Origin: Lingula anatina
Lineage: Eukaryota > Brachiopoda > Lingulata > Lingulida > Lingulidae
DNA: 64,000 nucleotides
Reading direction: 5' to 3'
NCBI RefSeq assembly: GCF_001039355.2
Contig: NW_019773531.1
Location: 1-64,000, forward strand
The notes beneath the pieces were generated by a model. It made no database searches and was not told where the DNA came from. It was given only the letters and a program-made list of their open reading frames with translations. Of the stretch, positions 11,616 to 21,860 are shown piece by piece. The translations under genes and the position numbers were made by a program. How positions within the stretch are numbered: position 1 is the stretch's first letter; every line of letters starts with the position of its first letter.

Positions 11616-12863
11616 TCATTCTCTATCTCGGGAGCCGAAAAAATATGCGGCGGAGTCGGCGGCCTGGTCGTAGACAAAATGATTCAGCCCATATGTGAAT
11701 TCCTTAGCATCAATGATGTTATCACCATCACGGTCAGTGACGTTGAAAATGACTTCATTGTCAGCCGTATTGCGATATATATCAAGGAATTTAGAGTATT
11801 CATTGAGGGTTAACTTTTCACTGCAGTCGACGTCAACAATATGAAAAGCGTCCAACGCCGATTCGACTAATTGATTACTTGTTAAGTCTATGTCCTTCTT
11901 CAAAGACTCAACCCAGTCCTCAAATGAAATGGATGTCTTATAGTCGGTGTATTCATTCGACCACCATGTGTGATACCCCATGGTCATAGCACCATACACT
12001 GCTTTAGCTCTCCATGATGGCAAAACACGTTTGGCACGTTCGGTTGTGGCACCGATGTGCTCCTCTTTTGTGACATTTCCGTCTTGGTTGACGTCCAAGG
12101 CGTCAAAGTGCTTTTTGAACTTAGCTACCCGATATCGGGTAAAGTCTTCATTGTTGTCCTGTTTTATCTGAATTGCAAATCGTATTATTTAAAACTCACC
12201 ACTGAAATAACTGATTTTAATCTTAAAATATTTATCTTAAAAGACAAACCAAGGAATGATATTTTTGCATTTGATTTTTTATAAAACATGTTTTTATTTT
12301 CCATGCCCCCTTACTGATGTTAGTAGTTTTATGCATTTTTCACAATAAATCAGGGCCACCCCAGGAATGGTAGTCCCCTGGCGACCGTAGTACAGGTGAA
12401 ATAAATTTACCGCAATATTCGAGTAACCTGAACCTGTACTAATCATATAAGACTGGGTTCCCACATATATAGATCGATCCATCTGGATCGACCTAACTCC
12501 CTGGGGGTTCACGCTAAATTGCTGTCAGCTTCCGAGAGCCGAGCGCGCACAAAAGTTAAATACCCTTTAGAGGTTTTAGTATGCAGGACAGACATTTAAG
12601 CCGGTCAGGCTGAGAGCAATCTAGTGAGACTCCCCAGGGGGATAGATCGATCTAAATGTCTGTGGGAATGGTCTCTAAGATCCTAGACGTCCATTCCTAG
12701 GACTACCATTCCTGTTAAACCAGTTTGGACTTGGCTGTGGCATCTCAATATGCTAAACCAAAATTAGAAAATGAGTATCCAGGTTTACCTTCTCTCCATA
12801 CGATGAATCAAATGTTGGAACAATCACAATTAACAGCAGGATTCCAAATTCGATAGAAAACAT
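11616..12863 (-). CDS. Copy A: secreted SCP-like EF-hand protein (intact)
   Basis: Two coding exons, 12789-12863 and 11616-12167, have GTAAAC donor and CAG acceptor, phase 0, and give 208 residues. Exon 1 is a signal peptide (MFSIEFGILLLIVIVPTFDSSYGEK). The mature protein has Ca-loops at D50-E61 (DVNQDGNVTKEE), D137-E148 (DVDCSEKLTLNE) and D170-E181 (DRDGDNIIDAKE). A degenerate, Trp-rich second EF-hand lies near 90-112 (YHTWWSNEY...FEDW). The layout of EF1, silent EF2, EF3, EF4 and an FFG-type C-terminus matches sarcoplasmic Ca-binding proteins, which normally lack a leader. Extracellular Ca binding is inferred. The intron holds a 225-bp MITE. An acceptor (TTTTTACAG) upstream of the ATG implies a separate 5'UTR exon. 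Confidence 0.9.
12451..12675. mobile_element. 225-bp MITE in intron of copy A, TAA target duplication
   Basis: The ends are imperfect inverted repeats (gactgggttcccaca on the left, tgtgggaatggtctc on the right), with inner matches including tagatcgatc. It is flanked by TAA at 12448-12450 and 12676-12678. The same intron position in copy C (about 21655) carries a single uninterrupted site, so this is a real insertion. A 3-bp TWA duplication is typical of PIF/Harbinger elements; that assignment is inference. Confidence 0.8.
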
Positions 12864-13035
12864 CCTTATAAATTGTTGGTTTTCCACTATTCTGTAAAAA
12901 GCAAATTAATCAAGAATAACAAAAAGCCCTATGAATATCAAGATGATTAATGTGGTGGACTAATGCAAATTGCCAGCTTCAAGTTGGAATCTGCAAAACG
13001 GACGTCTCAAATTCTCAAATAAACATGACTAAGAC

Positions 13036-13072
13036 TGGGTTCCCATACCTAGATCGATCGAACATGGTAATT
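13036..13072. repeat. Truncated end of the gactgggttccc MITE
   Basis: The sequence actgggttcccatacctaga, followed by tcgatcgaac, repeats one end of the MITE at 12451-12675. No matching right end was found. Confidence 0.5.
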
Positions 13073-13225
13073 TCAATAAGAATAATTAGCTAACTTGCTG
13101 AGTAGGGAATACCCTAATGCTAGTAAGGAAGTCATACTACTCAGAACACATTCAATTAACCTACATGTATGTTACTACAACATCTGTGCATAAAGCAAAA
13201 TCCACACAAACAATTTGTTAATATA

Positions 13226-14612
13226 CACACACTGGACAAAAGAAGTGTCACCCCCTAACTCAGAGTAATAAAAGTAGGCAGATCTTGGGTAATTATAATG
13301 CCTGGTCTACTTATAATGTGACTAATGAGTATAAAACCGCTGTACCATGGGATTGTATTGTTGGTCTTGTAAATGTACAGCAAATGTTATTCCTGTCTTC
13401 CTCCAATATGGCAAGATACAGGCAATTATCTAACGGTTATAGGTGCAAGTTATCAACCTGAAGAGGCGGAATATAAGCAATGTCAGTATATCGATACAAT
13501 TGAATTGTTTAGTCAGAATCGTGCAGAGGGTCTGGTCTCGGTATAGAAACACTGGATCAAGAGACAAATTGCCTCTGATGGGTCGTCCAAGAAAAACTAC
13601 TGGCCGTGAAGACCGACAACTGATTTTGATGTCCAGGTTGTCAAAGTTCGACACTGCTTGTCAGTTGACAACACAGTGGAAAAATTTCACACATAAGAAT
13701 GTGTCTGTGAAAATTGCTAGGCGTCGGTTACATGCTCATAGAGTGTACAGCAGGGTAGCAAGACTGAAACCTCTTATATCGTTACAAAACAGGCAACGTA
13801 GAGTGAACTAGGGTCAACAGGATCTGGAACTGGACAGCCCATGACAATTGGTCCTATATATTTTTTTCTGATGAGTGTCGCTTTAGTCTGACCTCTGATG
13901 ACAGACGGGTAGGATGCTGGCGAACTGCTGGTAAAGCATTTGGACCACATGTACTGAATTTTCGAACCCGGAGCAGCATATTCATCATGGTGTGGGGCTG
14001 CATCAGCATCCATGGCGTGGGCGAATTGATTGTGGTTGATGAAAACATGAATCACTAGAATTATATCGATGTTTTGGAGTCAGGCTTGCTATCATGTATT
14101 ACTAACATGTTTGGTGACACGAATTATCCATTTGTTCGCCAGGATGACAATGCTCCTTGTCACAGGCCCAGAGCAGTTGATGATTGGTTTGACCAACAGG
14201 GCATTCGCAGGGTGATGTGGCCTGCCCGGAGTCCGGAAGCAAGCATAATAGAAAATGTGTGGAATGATATGTCAAAACTTTGGACAAATGCCCGTCTAAC
14301 CAGCAGAGAAACTCTGTTATATTCAGTGTTTCATGCTTGGGCCAGCATAAGCCCTGAACGCAACAGACAATTATATGAATCCTTGCCTCGTAGACTGGCA
14401 CCTATTATTAGGTCACGTGGCTATGCCACTAAGTACTAATTTTGGACTTGAAACTGCATATTTTGGTAGAATGTATATTTTGTTCTCATTTTGTGATTTT
14501 TTGTGAAATTTGATGTTAATAAAATGATACCAGGAGCATATCATTCCACAGTCATTTATCTCCCCCATAGTATTGGTTCAGTAGGGGTGACACTTCTATT
14601 GTCCAGTGTGTG
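13226..14612 (+). mobile_element. Tc1/mariner-type transposon
   Basis: 1387 bp bounded by 29-bp terminal inverted repeats (cacacactggacaaaagaag... on the left; reverse complement on the right with one mismatch). It is flanked by TA at 13224-13225 and 14613-14614, the expected Tc1 target duplication. It carries one decayed transposase gene. The well-kept ends and decayed gene suggest a nonautonomous copy. Confidence 0.93.
13408..14439 (+). pseudogene. Tc1-type DD34E transposase, broken
   Basis: The frame starts MARYRQLS at 13408 and stops within about 20 codons; homology continues in another frame from about 13443. The HTH part reads RYRNTGSRDKLPLMGRPRKT. A stop and frame change occur near 13811, and another in-frame stop near 14056. 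The catalytic triad is still readable: first D in FFSDECRF (about 13870), second D in DDNAPCH (14146) and E in IIENVW (14251). There are 34 residues between the second D and E, as expected for Tc1 elements. It is not expected to make active enzyme. Confidence 0.9.
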
Positions 14613-14614
14613 TA

Positions 14615-15131
14615 ATTACTAAATCTCTGTCCGAATAACCAGAGGTAGATGAGATAGATTTTTTTTACTGGTCGTGTATTTGTTTGGTTATTGTTGTTAA
14701 ATTCGGTTTTATTTTAAGGCCACTTATAGTAAAAGGACCAAAGTCATAGAAACAAAGCCCTGGGCTTATAAGTTTTTATAAAAAATTAAAACAAACTTCC
14801 CAAAAGGCCAATTAAAGACGGGGATTAAGTGAAGTGTCCAACGGATGACGCTCTGGCGCCAATTTGAGGGGAAAAATGCCGTTTTCGGTATTGGGATTTT
14901 CTCTATAACCAAGACAGCTATTCAAGTGATTCAAAAGGCCTCATAAAGCTGGGTGAAAGCACTACAGCGGGGTACCAGGGAATTGTCTTAAACTATTTAC
15001 TTTTGATTTTATCATCTTTTACGTTAAATCAGCCCATATTTCAATGGGTTATTCACTTCAAAAGGCGATAACTTTCAAACAAACAATTTCCTCTTAAACC
15101 CCTGATATCATGCTGTAGTCCACATTCCTAA
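14615..15131. other. Right flank of Tc1 element to gap
   Basis: No gene or recognised repeat is seen; sequence stops at the gap. Confidence 0.4.
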
Positions 15132-15588
15132 NNNNNNNNNNNNNNNNNNNNNNNNNNNNNNNNNNNNNNNNNNNNNNNNNNNNNNNNNNNNNNNNNNNNN
15201 NNNNNNNNNNNNNNNNNNNNNNNNNNNNNNNNNNNNNNNNNNNNNNNNNNNNNNNNNNNNNNNNNNNNNNNNNNNNNNNNNNNNNNNNNNNNNNNNNNNN
15301 NNNNNNNNNNNNNNNNNNNNNNNNNNNNNNNNNNNNNNNNNNNNNNNNNNNNNNNNNNNNNNNNNNNNNNNNNNNNNNNNNNNNNNNNNNNNNNNNNNNN
15401 NNNNNNNNNNNNNNNNNNNNNNNNNNNNNNNNNNNNNNNNNNNNNNNNNNNNNNNNNNNNNNNNNNNNNNNNNNNNNNNNNNNNNNNNNNNNNNNNNNNN
15501 NNNNNNNNNNNNNNNNNNNNNNNNNNNNNNNNNNNNNNNNNNNNNNNNNNNNNNNNNNNNNNNNNNNNNNNNNNNNNNNNNNNNNNNN
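15132..15588. other. Assembly gap (457 N)
   Basis: A run of N. Open frames through it are artefacts. Confidence 1.
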
Positions 15589-16726
15589 ATCGACCTTGCT
15601 GAGCAATAAATGTGAAATTCTTAAGAAAACTGATATTATCATGGATTTCGTGACACAAACTAACCGAAATACTACTTTGGACGATTGAACAGTTTTAATA
15701 CGGAAATATAGGATTAGATGAAATTTTCATCGGGGTGGGACACCGCATGTATCGTAAGTTAAGCTAATTTTGTGATAATTTTTCAGTGACTTCAAATAAA
15801 TTTTTATTTAAATAACCATTTGCACATTCTGTTTATTATATCTTCTTGCAGTAGGTGTATTCCCTGCTTTAATAATTCATTCAAACCCTAAACAAACTGT
15901 TCCTAAATAGAGGTAGGGTCAAAATTCCACAAAAAAAGGACGCCATTTTGAGGGTAATTTCGATATATTTTCTGCTTTTTCTCTTTTTTTGCTTTTATAA
16001 CAACATCCTCCTTGCTCATGCAGCTTCTTTGATTTGTTATTGAAACATACACAACGATGTCATGAGAATTTGGTTGGCTATCTAAATTTAAATAACATTC
16101 TTGTTATGGCCCCCCTGCAGTGCACCACTAGCAAAGAATGACTGGGTTAGAAAAACATTTCGGCCATTCTCATATCATCCCCACATTACAGTAACAATAA
16201 ATACATAGTCAATGAATATCATTTTAATATGTTGTGTTTGTAACCTTGTTTTTTGCTTCTATTTTTGCCAAAAACAGTTTATATGGCAGATGCAGTCTGA
16301 CATTTTAAAAATGTTGGGAACTCATGTTTACAATCGTATTTTAATATTCAAATAAAGCTGTCCCAGCAGATTTTAGTAAACAATCTTAGACGCACTTTTC
16401 TTCATATGCTTTTAGCATTTCTTATAATCTACCAAAGTCTTGGGTGAAAATAGAAAGGTGAATTATGACATGATAGAAATCAAAATCCATTCATTCAAAT
16501 TTATCGTTGAATCAAATGAAAGTCAAAACCATATCTGTTACAGGAAAAAAAAAGAAAATTTACTTCTTGAAGTAGTCACTTAAAATGTTATTTTTAATCG
16601 AGGCTTTAGTTCATGCAGATTAAAAATAAATGACAAAAGGGCTCAATTAATGGTGCACAGTTCAAGCAACAGGAATGAAATGGAAATCAAATGGAAAGCC
16701 GTCATATGACTTTTTCTTCAACTCAT
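15589..16726. repeat. 3' flank of copy B, repeated unit
   Basis: Noncoding sequence downstream of copy B. It is similar to 19740-20370 (downstream of C), 24100-25090 (downstream of D) and 30110-30480 (downstream of E). Shared words include tcctatcatccccacatta-like and aaatagaaaggtgaattatga. This shows that the duplicated unit extends well beyond the coding exons. Confidence 0.7.
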
Positions 16727-17553
16727 TTAATCTCGAGACCCGAAAATGTAAGCAGCGGAGTCAGGTGCTTCGTCGTAGGTAAAGTCCTTGATTCCATATA
16801 AAAACTCTTTTACATCAATAACGTTACTTCTGTCGCGGTCAATGGCACGGAAAATGACTTGAATGTCAGCCGTGTTTCGAAATATGTCTTAAAATTTAGA
16901 ATACTCATTAAGCATTAATTCTTCACTACAGTCGACATCAACAATGTGAAAAAAGTCCAAAGCAATTTCGTCTACCTCATCACCCGTATAAACCATATCT
17001 TTTCCAAAGGATTGGATCCAATCATCAAATGAAATGGATGTCTTATAGTCGGTGTATTCATTTGACCACCATGTGTGATACGCCATGTTCAATACCCCAT
17101 ACACTGCCTTAACTTTCCATTATGGCAAAACATTGACGTCGTTGACGTCCAATGTGTCAAAATGTTCTTTGTGCTTAGATACCCAAAATGGGGTCAAGGT
17201 TTCCTTGTTGTCCTGTTCAATCCGAAAAGATAGTTTCTGTTTTAAAATTCACGTCTTAATAGATACTTAACAAAACCAAATGAACACAGAAGTACTCTTT
17301 ACGTTAATTTAACGTATAAGAAAATGGGTAATTTTCATTCCCCCTTACTGATGCAAGATACTTTCACTACATGTACGTATTTGCTACCTCGATCCTGCTG
17401 CTCTTACTTTTGACTTTTTACTCGGCTATATGGTCCCAATATCCAACATACAAGAAGAGGAAAATTATCCACTATTACCTTCACTCCATCTGAAAAATCT
17501 ACTTTTGGGACAATCACAATGAATAACACAATTCCAAGTTTGCTTGAAAACAT
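16727..17553 (-). pseudogene. Copy B: SCP-like EF-hand pseudogene
   Basis: The signal-peptide exon (17479-17553, MFSSKLGIVLFIVIV...) is intact with a GTAATA donor. The second exon is broken in at least four ways. Its acceptor is CGG instead of the CAG seen in copy E. About 57 bp are missing after LDVN, removing the first Ca-loop. A TAA replaces the Ser codon before WKVKAVYG. Another TAA replaces Leu after NEYSKF (about 16890). The remaining sequence is closest to copy E, so it is probably a recent dead duplicate of that lineage. Confidence 0.92.
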
Positions 17554-18014
17554 GTTGCCGTCTTGTTCACTAGAATAAGTAAATAACAGAAAATCTTAAT
17601 AAATGCAACGCAACGCCCTTTGTTCAGCAAGATGGGGGACTAACATAAGCAACCGGCTCTGAAATCTTAAAAGAACAATTCTACATGAAAGTCCTCTGGA
17701 ACTGAGAATTTAGGAGGACAAAAATACCGGGTATACATGTATATGATAAGTATTCATTAGTAACCGAAATGTAAAATTTTTGTACAATTGGAGTCTGCAA
17801 AAAAAAAAAAAAAGTTCTTTAGTCTCAGCGGAACATACACGAGGAAGCTAGGTCACATTTCTAAAAGCTTTGTTAATGTACAGCTTAAGTAAGTGTATTA
17901 ATTGAAAAGTTTAAACGTATAAAATAATCAAAAGACTATACACATATCAATTTCTATCAACGTTATTTCTGAAATTCATATGTGATGCGAAAATTTTGTT
18001 CTTGTTTCCTGGGT

Positions 18015-18107
<93 letters not shown>

Positions 18108-19204
18108 ATTTGAATGGGAGGTGTAGAGAGGTTCAACCAATAATGGAGGTCAAAGGAGCATCTTTTACCTAAATTTTGATATATTGCGTCCTTCTCGGTT
18201 TAATGAAAATGATGATCTCTTTGTGGGTGGAGCTGGCTCAAGGAATGAAAAATGGTCAATGTATTCCATGGTCGAGACAGTGAATACCTGATTGCAAAGC
18301 ATGGCACCAAACATGTTAATTTAACGCATGCCAAGCGACATTGATGATTTTGGAGACTGGAAGGCGTCTTTATTCTGTAGTTTTCTCTTAATTTATTCCT
18401 AGCCGACGTAAAAAAAGCACTGTGTATCTAGGCGTTGTGTATCTAGACACACAGTTATTTTTAGATAGATTTTTAGGAAACTGCTTCTTTCGAGCTGCAT
18501 CAGTGAGAAGTCATTCAGCCTTTTAGCTGCGGATACTTACGTTTCTTTATTTTAAATTTTACACCCTCCACCATCCCTATCACGTGCCTTGTGTTGTTTT
18601 TATTTTTATTTGTGCCAAATTTTTGATCCTAAAGCTGTTGTTATTTCTCACGATTTTCTTATTTAATCTTGGTTACACTCATTAACATACTTTATCATTT
18701 TTATATTATGGCACTTATGTAGTTTGAGAGATGCTATATTATCTCCCCAGTTTTGTTACTTCGTACCTTATTAGTTTTCGTCATTAATAAATGACAATTT
18801 TCAGTCGTATGGACTTATCTTACTTACTTTGGAGCAAAAACTGAGCTTCGTTGTGCTTGTGAACATATGGCTACATTGACTGAAATGTATAGCTCAGTAC
18901 TCAAGTATGTTTGACAGGGTGTATGCCTCCGTTTACTGATGTACTACTTATGATCTGCTTCCAAAAAGAGATATACATGTAGAATACGGGGCAACCATTG
19001 CTAAATAAAAGTTTTAATGGGTATCTCACTGCAAAGTTTACAGACCATGAACAGTTGAATATTATACTTTGAGCCACACACACTTGAAATACTAATTCAA
19101 TCTGTTGGATATCATATTTTCACGGGCACTCAATCATGAAGCTGTTACAATAAGTAAAAATGCAGATCTAAACACTGATGGCAATAAATATACAGATTTC
19201 TTAC
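17554..19204. other. Intergenic with AT/GT microsatellite
   Basis: No gene is seen. It contains an AT tract running into a GT tract (18017-18107). The stretch separates the copy B leader exon from its candidate noncoding exon near 19205. Confidence 0.5.
18017..18107. repeat. (AT)n(GT)n compound microsatellite
   Basis: About 64 bp of AT followed by about 27 bp of TG. Confidence 0.95.
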
Positions 19205-19330
19205 CAGGTGTATGCCCTCCACGTCTAAAGCAGCTGTATTGCTTGGAGGAAAGTAGTCTTCTTCGATTACATGATATCCCACATCCTCCGGTTGAAGATG
19301 CTGTCACAGGTGTGTTTCCCCTATTCGACG
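19205..19330 (-). promoter_or_regulatory. Candidate noncoding 5' exon, copy B
   Basis: The minus strand ends cacctg, then a GTAAGA donor at 19204. Homologous segments with the same donor position precede other copies (32060, 34807, 41708, 48042). No conserved open frame runs through the copies, so a 5'UTR exon or promoter-proximal exon is the best reading. The 5' limit is not defined. Confidence 0.45.
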
Positions 19331-20374
19331 TGTTTTCACCATCAGCTTTAAGCATATCACTTTGTATCTTTAAATGTAAACATTGAACTACATTTTCATA
19401 CGGGTTGTCAAGTGACATTATTTTTACTTAGGCACACTGTTCATTAGTGGTGTGTCAAGTCTTCTGGGCAAACATCCTTATAATTCAAACAATAATCATA
19501 TCAATACTTTTAAACTGTTTCATAGACAGATAGTGGTCGTTATTGTTTAAAGACTGTGTAACCAATCAAAATGTACATTGCCAATTAGTACGTATCAGTT
19601 GTACATACTACTGATGACCGACAAATAATATGAAACTTTGACTTAAATGATTTACCAAAGGGGAATTTAATTAATTATTTAAAACATTAAAAATATAAAG
19701 AATATAGTTTAGATAACATTTCCGTTGTATTAAACTTGCTGGTACTTTCGCGTATGTGGTTAGAAAAACACTTCGGTTATTCTCATGCCATCCCCACATA
19801 ACATTAACAATAAATACTCTGTCGATGAATATATTTTAATATGTTTTGTTTGTAACCTCGTTTTTTTAGTTCTATTAATTTGTTAAAAACATTTCATGGC
19901 AGATGAAGTCTGACAATAAAATTTTGGGTAATTATGTTTATAAACGTATTGTAATATTCAAATAAAGCTGTGAAAGCAGATTTTAGTAATCAACCTTATA
20001 TATACACTTTTCTTCATATGCTCTTGGTATTTTTTATAATCCACCAAATTCTTGGATGAAAATAGAAAGGTGAATTATGAAATGACGGAAATCAAAATCC
20101 ATTCATTCAAATTTCCATGGAATCAAATGAAAGTCAAAACCAAATCTATTACAGGAAAAAAGAAACATTTCACTTCTAAAAGCAGTCACTTGAAAAGTTA
20201 TTTTCAATCAAGGCTTAATTTCATGCAGATTAAAAAGAAACAACAAAAAGCTCAATAAATGGTGCACAGTTCAACAGCGACGGAAATGAAAAATTCAGAT
20301 GAGAAATGTCAGAAAAGCTACCATTCATTCAAAATCAAACGGATAACCGTCAAATGACTTTTTAGTCAAATCAT

Positions 20375-21860
20375 TTAACCCCGAGACCCAAAAATGTATG
20401 CAGCGGAGTCAGCTGCTTCATCGTAGACAAAATGTTTCATTCCGTATGAAAACTCCTTAACGTCAATAACGTTATTTCTATCACGGTCAATGGCACGGAA
20501 AATTACTTGAATGTCAGCCGTGTTACGAAATATGTCAAGAAATTTGGAGTATTCCTTAAGTGTTAATTCTTCATTGCAGTTGACGTCAACAATATGGAAA
20601 AAGTCCAAAGCAAATTCGACTACCTCATCACTCGTATAGCCGTTGTCCTTTTCAAAAGATTGGATCCAATCATCAAATGTAATGAATGTTTTAAAGTCGG
20701 TGTATTCATTTGACCACCATGTGTGATACGACATGGTCATAACACCATACACTGCTTTAGCTCTCCATGATGGCAAAACACGTTTAGCACGTTCCGTTGT
20801 CGCAACAGTGTGCTCCTCTTCCGTTACAACCCCGTCTTGGTTGACGTCAAAGATGTCAAATTGCTTTCTGAACTTACTTACCCAATACGGGGTAAAGTCT
20901 TCATTGCTGTCCTGTACAATCTGAAAAGAAAAATTATATTTCAATATGACGTCTTAAGGGATACTTAACCAACTACCAGACTTTGGCACCGAATGATTTC
21001 GAATTCACCGGTAGGTAGGACCCCACTACTCGTTTTCAAAGGTGTGCGTCAGTGCGCGCTTAGAACTATCAGACGCCTGTAAAAGATTAAGACAAACCAA
21101 GGTACACGGACTATAAAATGTTTGCATTTGATGTCTTATTAAATATGTTTATTTTTCCATGTCCTCTTACAGTCTGTACTAATGTTGATATTTATATACT
21201 TTTATACTTTTAGGCCGCACTCACATCGAGTTGAGCCATGGCTCTACAAAGCCACGACCTAAATATGGCGGACGTACGTGAAAGGAAAACCGCCTAACCT
21301 TTTAATAGTCTCTCCGCCTCTCACACGCTTCCCCATGTGTCATCCCAATGGAGCCGAAATTTAATGACTGTACCCCTGCAGGGACGACGCATGGGGAGGC
21401 GTGTGAGAGGCGGAGAGACTATTAAAAGATTAGGCGGTTTTCCTTTAATGTACCTCCGCCGTATTTACGTAGTGGCTTTGTAGAGCCATGGCTCAACTCG
21501 ATGTGAGTGCGGCCTTATATTGCTCACGATAACTCGGGGCCACTGCTGGGGTGACAGGAATAGTAGTCCTCTATAGTGACCGAAGTACAGGTGACATATC
21601 CGTCCCATAAACATACCACAATATTCCGACTAACCCTAACCTGTACTAATCATGTAAGACCCTGGACTTTCATTCCAAGGACAACCATTCCTCTCATACC
21701 AGTCTCACTTTGGAATTTGACTTGGCTAGCGCATCTCAAGATGCTTAACTAAAAAAAGGGAAAAGCTTTCCAGATTTACCTTCTCTTCATACGATAAATC
21801 TAATGTTGCAACAATCACAATGAATAGCAGGATTTCAAATTCGATAGAAAACATCTTCAT
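20375..21860 (-). CDS. Copy C: secreted SCP-like EF-hand protein (intact)
   Basis: Exons 21780-21860 and 20375-20920, phase 0, with GTAAAT donor and CAG acceptor. Two in-frame ATGs stand two codons apart (MKMFSIEF); the downstream one aligns with copy A. The product is 206-208 residues: signal peptide MFSIEFEILLFIVIVATLDLS, EF1 loop DVNQDGVVTEEE, silent Trp-rich EF2 (YHTWWSNEYTDF...FDDW), EF3 DVNCNEELTLKE and EF4 DRDRNNVIDVKE. EF3 has Asn at two usual Asp/Ser positions and EF4 lacks the central Gly, so Ca affinity may differ from copy A. The intron contains a foldback MITE and a truncated MITE absent from copy A. Confidence 0.9.
20973..21065. mobile_element. Truncated MITE in intron of copy C
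   Basis: One end of the MITE seen complete at 49695-50004. Shared blocks are caactaccagac, accggtag/acccgtag and aaggtgtgcgtcagt. Copy A lacks it at the same intron position. Only the left portion is present. Confidence 0.65.
21213..21514. mobile_element. Foldback MITE, about 120-bp arms, TTA target duplication
   Basis: The arms run inward from ggccgcactcacatcgagtt on the left and its complement on the right. They stay matched for about 120 bp, with a spacer of about 60 bp. Flanks are TTA at 21210-21212 and 21515-21517. A TWA duplication and GGCC-type ends fit a PIF/Harbinger or ISL2EU-like origin (inference). It lies within the intron of copy C and has no coding capacity. Confidence 0.88.

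Noticed and set aside
15094-15658. Open frames across the first gap
   Set aside because: Made almost entirely of N.
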